Shown here: in pieces, positions 7,572 to 15,836 of the stretch
Layout: each line of letters begins with the position of its first letter
How positions within the stretch are numbered: position 1 is the stretch's first letter
Source: Clostridia bacterium
GTDB taxonomy: Bacteria; Bacillota; Clostridia; Christensenellales; Pumilibacteraceae
Reading direction: 5' to 3'
Length of the DNA: 32,369 nt
Assembly (NCBI GenBank): GCA_013316045.1
Contig: WSNJ01000013.1
Span: 1 to 32,369 of the forward strand
Made by a program: the position numbers and the translations under genes
The notes under the pieces: generated by a model
The model's database searches: none
What the model was told of the DNA's origin: nothing
The model's input: the letters and a program-made list of their open reading frames with translations, nothing else

Positions 7572-8740
7572 ACAACTTCTTCTCCGTTCAGAACTTTCAA
7601 AAACATCTCCACCATATCTTCGGGCGGCGGCGCGTCGGTGTTTTTTACGAATTTGTAAAAGCTCTCGAACTGCTCGTTTACGGGCCGTTCTTTCCGCTCT
7701 GCCGTTTCGCGTTTAACGCCCGCAGTCGCATTCTGAAACGAACAAAACGAATCTTCCTTTTTGAGTTCGTTCATTTCGCCCAAAGTAAGCGGCGTTTCGC
7801 CTTTGTATATCAGATGCACATATGCGCCCGCATTGTCTTTCAACGCTTTCAAAGCCGCGTCGAAGTCGGTTGCCGTCGCTTTTACGAGTTTTCTGCCGCT
7901 CGTCAACGGCACGCGCTTTACTTCCGTTTTCTTCTTCCCGTCCGCGCCGCGAGTAAACTCGGCTATAACGACGGACTTTTCGCTCAAATCGTCGAAGCTG
8001 TACGAAAGTATGCTCCCCGAATAAATTATGTTTTTCGACTTGGAAACGGTCATCGGCTTATGGATATGCCCGAGCGCCGCATAGTCGCATTCGGGAAAAA
8101 CGCTTTCGGGCAGAAGCGACGCCGTGCCGAGCGTCCGTTCGTCCGAAAGCAAATCGTCCGCGCCGTCGCCCGAGCCGCTCTTAGTCGCAAATACGTGCGT
8201 TACGAGCATATTGTACGAACTGCCGTCGAATATCCCGCTCAGACTCTCCAACTTCTCTTTAACAAGTATCGAATACGGCTTGTCCTTGTTTTCCGCGCAG
8301 ACCAGCGAGCTGTGTTGCGGATACGGCAGAACGGCAATATTCAATCTTTCGCCGCCTTTTTCTATGCGGACGAAGCCGTCGCCGATTTCGTAGTTTCCGA
8401 ACCTACCGCTTTTTATCTCGCCGCCGCCTATAAGAAAAATATCGAGCGCCTTTGCTATCCCCGACGGTGCGGAAAGTCTTTGCGGGTCGTCGTGATTACC
8501 GGCAACGGCTACAATGCACCTGCCCGCGGCAAGAGAAGCGCACGCACGGTAAAACAGTTCTTCGGCTTCGGCAGGCGGCACGGAAGTATCGAACACGTCG
8601 CCCGCGATTACGACCGCGTCGACTTTTTCGGCGGCGGCTATGCGCGCAATCTCGCCGAGAACTTCTCTTTGCTCGTCGAGCCGCGACTTGCCGCAAAGTC
8701 TTTTTCCCAAATGCCAATCGGCGGTATGAAGTATTTTCAA
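7568..8740 (-). CDS. sbcD: Nuclease SbcCD subunit D (Mre11-type phosphodiesterase)
   Basis: Metal-dependent exo/endonuclease partner of SbcC. 390 residues, the usual length. Calcineurin-like metallophosphoesterase motifs are in order: HTADWHLG (Asp8, His10), IAGDVFD (Asp48), VAGNHDDP (Asn82, His83), LVTHVF, and GHIHKP. The start is a TTG at 8740, chosen because translation from it begins exactly at the conserved KILHTADWHLG and GGAG lies 8 nt upstream; there is no ATG alternative near it. First gene of the sbcDC pair, facing away from dnaD across a 140-nt gap. Confidence 0.96.
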   Translation of the reverse strand: MKILHTADWHLGKRLCGKSRLDEQREVLGEIARIAAAEKVDAVVIAGDVFDTSVPPAEAEELFYRACASLAAGRCIVAVAGNHDDPQRLSAPSGIAKALDIFLIGGGEIKSGRFGNYEIGDGFVRIEKGGERLNIAVLPYPQHSSLVCAENKDKPYSILVKEKLESLSGIFDGSSYNMLVTHVFATKSGSGDGADDLLSDERTLGTASLLPESVFPECDYAALGHIHKPMTVSKSKNIIYSGSILSYSFDDLSEKSVVIAEFTRGADGKKKTEVKRVPLTSGRKLVKATATDFDAALKALKDNAGAYVHLIYKGETPLTLGEMNELKKEDSFCSFQNATAGVKRETAERKERPVNEQFESFYKFVKNTDAPPPEDMVEMFLKVLNGEEVV

Positions 8741-8771
8741 AATTTTTTCTCCGTTTACCGCGCTCGTTTTG

Positions 8772-8800
8772 TTGAATTAGTCCGCGGCTTATGATATAAT
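8772..8800 (+). promoter_or_regulatory. Sigma-A promoter for the dnaD-dnaC pair
   Basis: TTGAAT (8772-8777), 17-nt spacer, perfect TATAAT (8795-8800). The predicted start near 8807 leaves a leader of about 74 nt before the ATG at 8881. Confidence 0.75.
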
Positions 8801-8832
8801 AAAAGGACGCACGATAATACGCGCTTTATATA

Positions 8833-8862
8833 ATTATACTCTATTTCCGCGGCAAAACGCAA
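8833..8862 (-). promoter_or_regulatory. Candidate promoter for sbcD-sbcC
   Basis: On the minus strand TTGCGT (8862-8857), 18-nt spacer, TATAAT (8838-8833). The -10 is perfect but the -35 is weak. It faces the dnaD promoter, so the two transcripts would overlap by about 20 nt at their 5' ends. Confidence 0.45.
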
Positions 8863-8880
8863 CCGAAAGAGGACTTTATT

Positions 8881-10305
8881 ATGGGATTTTCGCGACTTTC
8901 CCCAGAACTTAACAAACAACGCAAAATAACGCTCGAAACGTCGTTTATTCTCGAATATATGCCCGTAGCCCCCGAGAACTATACAAAAGTTTATCTTGCG
9001 GGACTGAGTTTCGCTTCGACAGACGACAATGAACTCGAAGGCATCGCGCTCGTGCTGAATATGGAAACGAGCGCCGTATGGGAAGCGTTCAACTATTGGG
9101 CGGCGCAGGGGCTTGTAAACGTTTCGCCCGAACCGCCGAGCGTGGAATATCTGCCCGTGGTACCGTACTCGCGCAGAATAAAAAAGTACAGCAAGGAAAA
9201 ATATAAAGCGTTCAACGACCAACTGCACGCGATTATAAAAGACAGAAACATATTGCCGAACGAGTACGACGAATACTATAATCTTATGGAGTCGTACCAC
9301 ATCGAAGACAAGGCGCTCCTTACGATAATCGGCTACTGCATTCGCTTGAAAGGCGCGTCGATAACCTACCCGTATATACTCGCGGTTGCCAAAAATCTGG
9401 CGCACGACGGCTACACGACTTACGACCGCGTACAGGAAAAATTATCCGAACTCGACCTTTACGATAAGGATTTGCAAGCGGTTATAAAGGCTCTTGGACT
9501 AAGGCGCGGCGCGGACTACAACGACCGCAATATGCTGCTTAAATGGAAGAACGAATACGGCTTTGCGCTCGAAACGATAATAGGCGTAGCCAAGCGCGTT
9601 AAAAAGGGCGGAATACAGACGCTCGATATGCTACTGTCGCGCTACTACGACAACAAGCTGTTTTCGGTGCGCGAAATCGACGAATTCGAAGCAAACCGCG
9701 AAAAGCTGTACGAACTCACCCGCCGCATACTCAAAGTGCTCGGGCTTCGCTACGACAGCTTAGACTACATAATAGAAACGTACCTGTTGCCCTGGACGAA
9801 TATGGGCTTTTCGGCGGAAGTTCTCGAAAAGATAGCCGACTACTGTTTCCGCCGCAATATACGCGAGCTCGAAGGTATGAACTCGACGGTAAACAAGTTC
9901 TACAAGCAAGGTCTTGTTTCCGCCGACAGCATTTCCGAGTTCTTACAGGCGTCGATAGCCGCCGACGAAGAAATCAAAAAGCTGTTCGCCGTTATGAATA
10001 TAAGCCGTTCGGTAACGAGCCGCGACAGAGATTTCTACCGCACCTGGACGCACTCGTGGAACATAAGCGACGAGCTTCTGCTCTACGCGTCGGGTCTTGC
10101 AAAGGACAAATCGAACCCTATGGCGTACCTTAATTCGATACTGTCGAGTTGGTACAACGGCGGCATAAAGACGGTTGAAGAAGCAAAGAAAACGGGCGCG
10201 GACAAATCACAACCGCCCGCTCCGCAACAGAACTTTATAGAAAGGCGGCTGTCTGCGGAAGAACTCAACGCAATGTTCGACAGACTCGACGACGACGACG
10301 TTTAA
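8881..10305 (+). CDS. DnaD-family replication initiation protein with four tandem DnaD-type modules
   Basis: Firmicutes primosome protein; DnaD/DnaB proteins help load the replicative helicase at origins and restart sites. 474 residues, about twice B. subtilis DnaD. Residues 1-90 form a probable winged-helix domain (LEGIALVLNMETSAVWEAF region). After a basic linker come four related helical modules, each ending in the YxxxIxxxW-like helix of DDBH2 domains: about 131-187, 218-270, 302-355 and 388-437. Modules 2-4 repeat every 82-85 residues, each opened by a LGLR-like and a W...GF-like motif; the last, LNSILSSWYNGGIKT, is the most canonical. The acidic C-tail resembles tails I recall from clostridial DnaD proteins. 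AAAGAGG precedes the ATG. The helicase loader follows after 14 nt. Confidence 0.88.
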   Translation: MGFSRLSPELNKQRKITLETSFILEYMPVAPENYTKVYLAGLSFASTDDNELEGIALVLNMETSAVWEAFNYWAAQGLVNVSPEPPSVEYLPVVPYSRRIKKYSKEKYKAFNDQLHAIIKDRNILPNEYDEYYNLMESYHIEDKALLTIIGYCIRLKGASITYPYILAVAKNLAHDGYTTYDRVQEKLSELDLYDKDLQAVIKALGLRRGADYNDRNMLLKWKNEYGFALETIIGVAKRVKKGGIQTLDMLLSRYYDNKLFSVREIDEFEANREKLYELTRRILKVLGLRYDSLDYIIETYLLPWTNMGFSAEVLEKIADYCFRRNIRELEGMNSTVNKFYKQGLVSADSISEFLQASIAADEEIKKLFAVMNISRSVTSRDRDFYRTWTHSWNISDELLLYASGLAKDKSNPMAYLNSILSSWYNGGIKTVEEAKKTGADKSQPPAPQQNFIERRLSAEELNAMFDRLDDDDV

Positions 10306-10319
10306 CGGGGTTTTGACTT

Positions 10320-11225
10320 ATGGACTACAAAAAAGCAATCGAATACGTAGTAAAAAGGAGAGCCGACGAGATTTACTCGGCGCAAGTTCTTTTCGAGCGC
10401 GCCTTGGAAGAAAATTCCGCTCTTTACGAAACGGAAAAAGAGCTGAAAAAGTTTACGCTCGCGGCGGCGAAGGGCGAAAAAACCGATAAAGCCGAATTAA
10501 GCTCTTTGCTTAAAAAAAAGACTGCCCTGCTCAAAAGTATGGGACTCGGCGAAAAAATACTTAATCCCCCGCCGCACTGCAAAAACTGCTCCGACAAGGG
10601 AATTTTACCGAGCGGCGCGATTTGCGGATGCGTAAAGTCGCTTGCGATAAACGACGGCGAGAACGTAACCATTCCCCTGCGCAAATTTTCCGACGCCGAT
10701 ATGACTCTGTACGGCGACACGGCTGCGCGCAACGCGGAAGTCTTTTCCAACGTGGAAAAAATACTTAAAAAGTTCCCGAACAACAAAAAGCGCAATATAG
10801 TACTGCTCGGCGGCACGGGTACGGGCAAAACGTTTCTCGCGGGTTGCGCCGCGGAATTCGCGCTTTCCCGCGGCGAGAGCGTTACGGCAGTTACGGCGTT
10901 CGACTTTGTACAGCGCGCGCTGAATTACCATACGACTTTCGACGACCGAAAGCAATCGTACATCCGCCCGCTTCTCGACAGCTCGCTGCTTATCATAGAC
11001 GACCTGGGCACGGAAAGCGTATTCAAGAACATAACGCTCGAATATCTCTACACCGTGCTGAACGAGAGAATGTACAAGAACAAACTGACGCTGTTTACTT
11101 CCAATTTAAGTTCCGACGCAATACTCGCCCGCTACGGCGAAAGAATATACAGCCGCCTTTTCGACAAGGCTTTAAGCTACGTTGCCGCGCTTTCGGGCGA
11201 CGATTTACGCCTTAAAAAGCGTTAA
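10320..11225 (+). CDS. DnaC/DnaI-type helicase loader ATPase
   Basis: AAA+ ATPase expected to load the replicative DNA helicase together with the DnaD protein encoded just upstream. 301 residues, typical of DnaI. An N-terminal helical region with a Cys cluster (Cys87, Cys90, Cys102, Cys104) suggests the zinc-binding module of DnaI-type loaders. Walker A is GGTGTGKT (164-171), Walker B LLIIDDLG (223-230), sensor 1 is in LFTSNLS (258-264), and RYGERIYSRLFD (271-282) carries the likely arginine finger. The ribosome binding site is weak (ACGGGG about 10 nt before the ATG), which fits translational coupling to dnaD. A better-supported name than DnaC/DnaI-like would need an alignment. Confidence 0.92.
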   Translation: MDYKKAIEYVVKRRADEIYSAQVLFERALEENSALYETEKELKKFTLAAAKGEKTDKAELSSLLKKKTALLKSMGLGEKILNPPPHCKNCSDKGILPSGAICGCVKSLAINDGENVTIPLRKFSDADMTLYGDTAARNAEVFSNVEKILKKFPNNKKRNIVLLGGTGTGKTFLAGCAAEFALSRGESVTAVTAFDFVQRALNYHTTFDDRKQSYIRPLLDSSLLIIDDLGTESVFKNITLEYLYTVLNERMYKNKLTLFTSNLSSDAILARYGERIYSRLFDKALSYVAALSGDDLRLKKR

Positions 11226-11237
11226 AGGTATACTTTT
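11204..11237 (+). promoter_or_regulatory. Possible regulated promoter for catalase
   Basis: TTTACG (11204-11209) and TATACT (11229-11234) are 19 nt apart, which is long. The -10 lies inside a near-perfect palindrome, AAAGGTATACTTTT (11224-11237, one mismatched pair), which could be a repressor site. The element overlaps the end of the helicase loader gene. It does not match the PerR box I know (TTATAATNATTATAA). Weak evidence. Confidence 0.3.
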
Positions 11238-11292
11238 TAAGCAAATTGTCGATAAATTCATAGATACGAAAATACAGAACGGAGATGTATCT

Positions 11293-13401
11293 ATGAAAAG
11301 AATAAATTCCAAAGCTACCGACAACGAAAAACTCAGACAGCTGTCCGCCGAGTACGTGAATCACAGCGGCGGCGCAATGACCACCGACCAAGGAATAGGA
11401 ATAGCGAACACCGACGATTCGCTCAAAGCGGGCGAACGCGGTCCTACGCTTTTGCAGGATTTTATATTCCGCGAAAAAATAATGCACTTCGACCACGAGC
11501 GTATTCCCGAGCGCATAGTTCACGCGCGGGGTTTCGGCGCGCACGGTCATTTTCAGGTGTACGAAAGTCAGTCCGCAATAACGCGGGCGCACTTTTTGAG
11601 CGACCCCGATTTGGTAACGCCCGTATTCGTCAGATTTTCGACGGTTGCGGGCTTTCGCGGTTCGCCCGACACGGTGCGCGACGTGCGCGGCTTTGCCGTC
11701 AAGTTTTACACGCAGGAAGGCAATTACGACTTAGTCGGAAACAATATGCCCGTGTTCTTTATTCAGGACGCAATGAAGTTCCCCGACCTTGTCCACGCGT
11801 TAAAGCCCGAGCCGCACAACGAAATTCCGCAGGCGGCGAGCGCGCACGATACGTTCTGGGACTTTATCGCCAACAATCCCGAAACGGCGCACAATATGAT
11901 GTGGCTTATGTCCGACAGAGCCATTCCGAAAAGCTACCGTATGATGGAAGGCTTCGGCATTCACACGTACAGGCTGATTAACGCAAAGGGACAATCGAAG
12001 TTCGTCAAATTCCATTGGAAACCCCTGCTCGGCGTTCACTCGCTTTTATGGGACGAAACGCAGAAAATAGCGGGCGTAGACCCCGATTTCAACCGCCGCG
12101 ACTTATGGGAAAACATATTCTGCGGCAACTTCCCCGAATGGGAACTCGGCGTTCAGATACTCGACCCGAAAGACGAATTTAACTTCGACTTCGATATCTT
12201 AGACCCCACGAAGCTGTGGCCGGAAGAACTTGTGCCCGTAAAGAAAATTGGCAAAATGACGCTCGACCACAACGTTACAAACTATTTTGCCGAAACCGAG
12301 CAAGTCGCGTTCTGCCCCGCGAACATAGTCCCCGGAATAGACTTTTCAAACGACCCGCTTTTACAGGGCAGACTGTTCTCCTACCCCGACACTCAGCTCA
12401 GCCGCTTGGGCGGACCCAACTTCCACGAGATACCGATAAACCGCCCCATAGTCAAAGTAAACAACAATCAGCGCGACGGCATTCACCGTATGTCGATAGA
12501 CCAAGGCACGGTAAGTTATTTTCCGAACGCGCTTAATAAAGGCGAGCCGCACCCCGCTTCGCTCGGCGAACCCGCATACGCTCACTTTATAGAAAAACTC
12601 GGCGGCGAAACGGTTCGCAAGAGAGCCGACAGCTTCAAGGACTTCTACTCTCAGCCGATAATGTTCTGGCACAGCTTAGCCCCCTACGAGCAAAAGCACG
12701 TTATAAACGCTTTTAGGTTCGAGCTCGGCAAAGTCAAAAATACGGATATTCGCCAAGCCGTAGTCAATATGCTGAACAACATAGACGGCGACCTTGCAAC
12801 CCAAGTCGCAACCTGCATAGGCGCAACGCCGCCCGCAATGCCGTTCAAGGCGAAAAACGTAAAAATCTCTCCCGCTCTGAGCCAAGCGGGAACTGTAAGC
12901 TCGGCAAAAACGCGCAAAGTCGGAATTCTGCTCGAATGCGGTTTCGACAAGCGCGAAGTCGACGCGATAGCAAACGCCGCAATCACGGCTGGCGCGACGG
13001 TCGAGATAATCTCGGGAGCACAGGCGCCCGTTACGGCAAAGGATAACCGCACCGTAAACGCAAGCCAGACCTACGCCACGACTTCGCCCGTTATTTACGA
13101 CGCGATATATATTCCGTCGGGCTCTCGGCACGTCGAAACTCTTATGCTGAATCCGCACACGCTCGACTATATAAACAATACGTTCAAGCACTGCAAACCG
13201 CTTGCGGCAAGCGGAGACGCCGTGGAGCTGTTAAGGAGTGCTCCCGCGCTTAAAAACGCTTCGCTGTGCGGAAACAAATCTGGTATGGTAAACGACAAGG
13301 GCGTAATAACAAGCAAGGGCAGAAACGAATTTTCGGCGTTTACGAACGAATTTATCGCCGCGCTGAACAAAGGCAGGTTCTTTGAACGCGAAGATTGCTG
13401 A
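11293..13401 (+). CDS. katE: Large-subunit heme catalase (HPII/KatE type) with C-terminal DJ-1-like domain
   Basis: Breaks hydrogen peroxide into water and oxygen. 702 residues: catalase core about 20-510, then a flavodoxin/DJ-1-like domain about 540-700 found only in large-subunit catalases; E. coli HPII (753) has a longer N-terminus. Catalytic His77 is in [12 protein letters not shown], Asn150 in VGNNMP, the heme ligand Tyr364 in [12 protein letters not shown]. All three are offset by 51 from HPII His128, Asn201 and Tyr415. HPII His392, which is cross-linked to the heme Tyr, corresponds here to Cys341, so that cross-link should be absent. The ATG at 11293 follows CGGAG; an earlier in-frame start would overlap the loader gene and adds no family sequence. 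The gene ends at its own terminator. Confidence 0.95.
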   Translation: MKRINSKATDNEKLRQLSAEYVNHSGGAMTTDQGIGIANTDDSLKAGERGPTLLQDFIFREKIMHFDHERIPERIVHARGFGAHGHFQVYESQSAITRAHFLSDPDLVTPVFVRFSTVAGFRGSPDTVRDVRGFAVKFYTQEGNYDLVGNNMPVFFIQDAMKFPDLVHALKPEPHNEIPQAASAHDTFWDFIANNPETAHNMMWLMSDRAIPKSYRMMEGFGIHTYRLINAKGQSKFVKFHWKPLLGVHSLLWDETQKIAGVDPDFNRRDLWENIFCGNFPEWELGVQILDPKDEFNFDFDILDPTKLWPEELVPVKKIGKMTLDHNVTNYFAETEQVAFCPANIVPGIDFSNDPLLQGRLFSYPDTQLSRLGGPNFHEIPINRPIVKVNNNQRDGIHRMSIDQGTVSYFPNALNKGEPHPASLGEPAYAHFIEKLGGETVRKRADSFKDFYSQPIMFWHSLAPYEQKHVINAFRFELGKVKNTDIRQAVVNMLNNIDGDLATQVATCIGATPPAMPFKAKNVKISPALSQAGTVSSAKTRKVGILLECGFDKREVDAIANAAITAGATVEIISGAQAPVTAKDNRTVNASQTYATTSPVIYDAIYIPSGSRHVETLMLNPHTLDYINNTFKHCKPLAASGDAVELLRSAPALKNASLCGNKSGMVNDKGVITSKGRNEFSAFTNEFIAALNKGRFFEREDC

Positions 13402-13426
13402 AAAACAACGACGCAAAACCTTAAAA

Positions 13427-13455
13427 AGACAGACAGCAAAACGTCTGTCTTTTTT
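13427..13455 (+). terminator. Intrinsic terminator after catalase
   Basis: Perfect 8-bp stem AGACAGAC (13427-13434) / GTCTGTCT (13443-13450) with an 8-nt loop, followed by T6. Confidence 0.85.
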
Positions 13456-13460
13456 ATTAC

Positions 13461-13490
13461 TTGACAACTGCACCGAAAATTTAATATAAT
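13461..13490 (+). promoter_or_regulatory. Consensus sigma-A promoter for the DUF3592 pair
   Basis: Perfect TTGACA (13461-13466) and perfect TATAAT (13485-13490) with 18-nt spacing. It begins 6 nt after the catalase terminator, so the following genes are an independent unit. AGGTGG at 13521-13526 is the ribosome binding site. Confidence 0.85.
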
Positions 13491-13532
13491 AGTAGCAGTT
13501 ACAGGCTTATAGGAACTACGAGGTGGCAAAGA

Positions 13533-14600
13533 ATGAAAAAAAATAAAACCGCGGCAATAGCGATAAGCATTATTGTGGGACTTTTTACGCTGTACTTTCT
13601 TGTATTCGTAATCTACAATTTCAAGTACTCGGAAAACTTTCTGTATGCAATCGGCGCGATAATCCCGTCGTTTTTTATATACGGAGTACTGAGCTTGATT
13701 TTACTACTGTCGGGCTTCGGCGGTTGGGGCAAATTTCTGCGCAAGCTCGGACGGCACGGCACAGCCGACAACTATGAAAAATCGGTCGAAGAAAATCAAA
13801 AAGCCTACGATAACGTTAAGACCAAATACGACAAAAAACCCAAGTACAAAAAGTCGCCCGAAGAAAAACGGCGTGAAAGGGAAATAAAGCGTAACGCAAA
13901 TCTAATAGAATACGAAGTCAAACTCGAAACGCGCGAAGGCGTTACTAAGCAGAACGTAATTATCGGAATCGTCATACTTGCAATCTGCGCGGCGGTCGGG
14001 TCGTTCACGCTGTGGCTTTACGGAAAAGAAAGCCGCAATGTAAACAACGGCAATTTCATAAAAACCACGGCGACCGTCGTACCCGTTCGCGTCGAAAATT
14101 CGGACGACGGTCCGGACGAATACCGCCTTGCATACGTCTACTATGACGAAGAAGGCAACGGTTACATATACAACAATTCGGGCGTGTTCAGCGGCGTAAA
14201 CTTCCGCGAAGGAAAAACGACTACCGTTTACTATAACAAATACAACCCCGAAATAACTACAAGCGGCAAGGGCGATATAGGGCTTTTGGTAGTTTCGGTT
14301 ATCTTTATAGGCGGCGGCGCGCTCGCGTTTTTTCTAAACGTATTAAAGAATTCCAACATATTCGTACCGTTGATTTTCGGCGGAATATTCACGTTCTTCG
14401 GGGTCGGCGTCTGTCTTTTGATAAAGCAAGCGGGCGGCTTTACGATATGGGAAGCTATGATGAGCGGACCGTTCGCGTTCGGAAGCGTACTGCTCGGCTC
14501 GCTCGGAGTGCTGATTGTAGTATTCGGGCTTTACAATATGTTCCGCAATATTTACTATTTCTGCCTGCATTTAAGTAAAAAGCATAAGGAAAGAAACTGA
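13533..14600 (+). CDS. Multi-pass membrane protein with DUF3592-like domain
   Basis: 355 residues, function unknown. Six probable membrane segments at about 7-29, 37-61, 141-163, 248-270, 276-297 and 312-337. Between segments 2 and 3 is a strongly charged loop (70-138) rich in Lys, Glu and Tyr, including a KSPEEKRRERE stretch. Between segments 3 and 4 (about 176-240) is a soluble beta-rich region with KTTATVVPVRV, YVYYDEEGNGYIYNN and EGKTTTVYYNKYNPE, the pattern of DUF3592 (conversion motif 'V.V.YN..nP'). The next gene carries the same domain in a shorter form, starting 1 nt after this stop codon, so the two are probably cotranscribed and may form a complex. The family has no established biochemical function that I know of. 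Confidence 0.75.
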   Translation: MKKNKTAAIAISIIVGLFTLYFLVFVIYNFKYSENFLYAIGAIIPSFFIYGVLSLILLLSGFGGWGKFLRKLGRHGTADNYEKSVEENQKAYDNVKTKYDKKPKYKKSPEEKRREREIKRNANLIEYEVKLETREGVTKQNVIIGIVILAICAAVGSFTLWLYGKESRNVNNGNFIKTTATVVPVRVENSDDGPDEYRLAYVYYDEEGNGYIYNNSGVFSGVNFREGKTTTVYYNKYNPEITTSGKGDIGLLVVSVIFIGGGALAFFLNVLKNSNIFVPLIFGGIFTFFGVGVCLLIKQAGGFTIWEAMMSGPFAFGSVLLGSLGVLIVVFGLYNMFRNIYYFCLHLSKKHKERN

Positions 14601-14601
14601 A

Positions 14602-15150
14602 ATGGCAAAACTTAAAAATCCCCTGCTTGTATACATAGGTTTTGCGATATTCTTTATCGCGGGCGTGTTTATGCTCTATTTGGGTTTTAAGTCGCTTTTC
14701 GGCGGCATAGGCTACGCCAAAACTACGGGCACGGTCATTTCGGTGCGCACGTATAACGACGACGAAGGCAATTTGCTCGGCGTTCCGACCTACGAATACG
14801 AAGTGGACGGCGTAACATATCAACACGAACGCTCATACGCTCAAAGTATCGAACTCTGCCCGTTGGTCGGCGATACGGTTACCGTACGCTACAACAAGAA
14901 CGACCCGAGCAAGATAAAAGACGACTCTATAATGACCGTTATGTTCTTTATTTTCGGAGTCGTTTTCGCGGGCGTGGGCGGAAGTATGTTTACGCTTACG
15001 GCAATAGGAAAAATTCATTGGGAACGTTCACGAAGAACTTACGGCTATTCGAGCCGCCGACGAAACCGCAAATTCGATTCGGATGACGAAAGCGAGAATA
15101 TTTCCGTCGAAACTTCCGCATACGACGAAAAAACGGACCCTTTCGAATAA
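14602..15150 (+). CDS. DUF3592 domain membrane protein
   Basis: 182 residues, function unknown. Two membrane segments (about 8-35 and 109-135) flank a DUF3592 domain at about 39-107: AKTTGTVISVRTY, YEYEVDGVTYQHER and VGDTVTVRYNKNDPSK are typical. The C-terminal tail (140-182) begins with an Arg/Tyr-rich stretch and ends very acidic (DSDDESEN region). The order domain-between-two-helices suggests the domain lies on one face of the membrane, probably outside, with the charged tail inside. AAGGAAAG precedes the ATG, which lies 1 nt after the stop of the larger DUF3592 gene. No terminator is visible behind it before the ferritin promoter. Confidence 0.85.
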   Translation: MAKLKNPLLVYIGFAIFFIAGVFMLYLGFKSLFGGIGYAKTTGTVISVRTYNDDEGNLLGVPTYEYEVDGVTYQHERSYAQSIELCPLVGDTVTVRYNKNDPSKIKDDSIMTVMFFIFGVVFAGVGGSMFTLTAIGKIHWERSRRTYGYSSRRRNRKFDSDDESENISVETSAYDEKTDPFE

Positions 15151-15176
15151 TATTTTTGCGCGCACGTGCAATTCGC

Positions 15177-15204
15177 TTGATAATATCCTTAAATGTGCTA
15201 TAAT
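15177..15204 (+). promoter_or_regulatory. Sigma-A promoter for ferritin
   Basis: TTGATA (15177-15182), 16-nt spacer, perfect TATAAT (15199-15204). The leader to the ATG at 15241 is about 30 nt and contains GGAG at 15226-15229. No Fur or PerR box was recognised. Confidence 0.7.
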
Positions 15205-15240
15205 TATAGAAATAATATTTTTTACGGAGAATAAATCACA

Positions 15241-15750
15241 ATGGACGAAAAAGTTTACAAACTCTTGAACGAACAGGTAAATAAGGAATTCTATTCGGCT
15301 TACCTTTATTTGGACTTTTCAAATTACTACACCGAAGTCGGTCTCGACGGCTTTGCGAATTGGTACAAAGTTCAAGCACAGGAAGAACGCGACCACGCGT
15401 TGCTTATGATGCAGTTCCTTTCCAACAACGGCGAAAAAGTTACGCTCGAAGCAATCGACAAACCCGACGTTAAATACACTTCCAATATGTCCGCGCTCGA
15501 AAAAGGTCTGGAACACGAAAAATACGTAACGAGCCTTATTAACGCAATCTACGACGCCGCAAACAAAGTTAAGGACTTCCGCACGCTTCAATTTCTCGAT
15601 TGGTTCGTAAAAGAACAGGGCGAAGAAGAGAAAAACGCAGACGACCTTATCAAGAAAATGCAGATATTCGGCAAGGACGCTCACGGCTTGTACGCTCTTA
15701 ACACCGAGCTTGCCGCAAGAGTATACACCGCCCCGAGCCTTGTACTCTGA
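15241..15750 (+). CDS. ftnA: Ferritin (non-heme, FtnA type)
   Basis: Forms a 24-subunit shell that oxidises Fe(II) and stores it as ferric mineral in the cytoplasm. 169 residues, normal length. The ferroxidase residues known from E. coli FtnA (Glu17, Glu50, His53, Glu94, Gln127, Glu130) are all present one position earlier: Glu16, Glu49, His52, Glu93, Gln126, Glu129, in motifs NKEFYSAYLY, QEERDHA, EHEKY and KEQGEEEKN. No heme-ligand Met or transit sequence suggests bacterioferritin. Own promoter and a terminator shared with the convergent ribosomal operon. Located 1.8 kb downstream of catalase, it probably serves the same oxidative and iron protection, although no common operator is seen. Confidence 0.96.
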   Translation: MDEKVYKLLNEQVNKEFYSAYLYLDFSNYYTEVGLDGFANWYKVQAQEERDHALLMMQFLSNNGEKVTLEAIDKPDVKYTSNMSALEKGLEHEKYVTSLINAIYDAANKVKDFRTLQFLDWFVKEQGEEEKNADDLIKKMQIFGKDAHGLYALNTELAARVYTAPSLVL

Positions 15751-15774
15751 CGCGGAGAAATAAATCTTTACACT

Positions 15775-15807
15775 AAAAAACAAGCCGAAATACAACGGCT
15801 TGTTTTT
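15775..15807. terminator. Bidirectional intrinsic terminator between ferritin and rplQ
   Basis: Perfect stem CAAGCCG (15781-15787) / CGGCTTG (15796-15802), extended by A/T pairs on both sides, with an 8-nt loop. T-runs occur on both strands (T5 after the stem on plus; A6 before it gives T6 on minus), so it can end both the ferritin transcript and the alpha-operon transcript. Confidence 0.88.
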
Positions 15808-15836
15808 AATTGAAATCAAAATTCGTCTTTTCCGAA

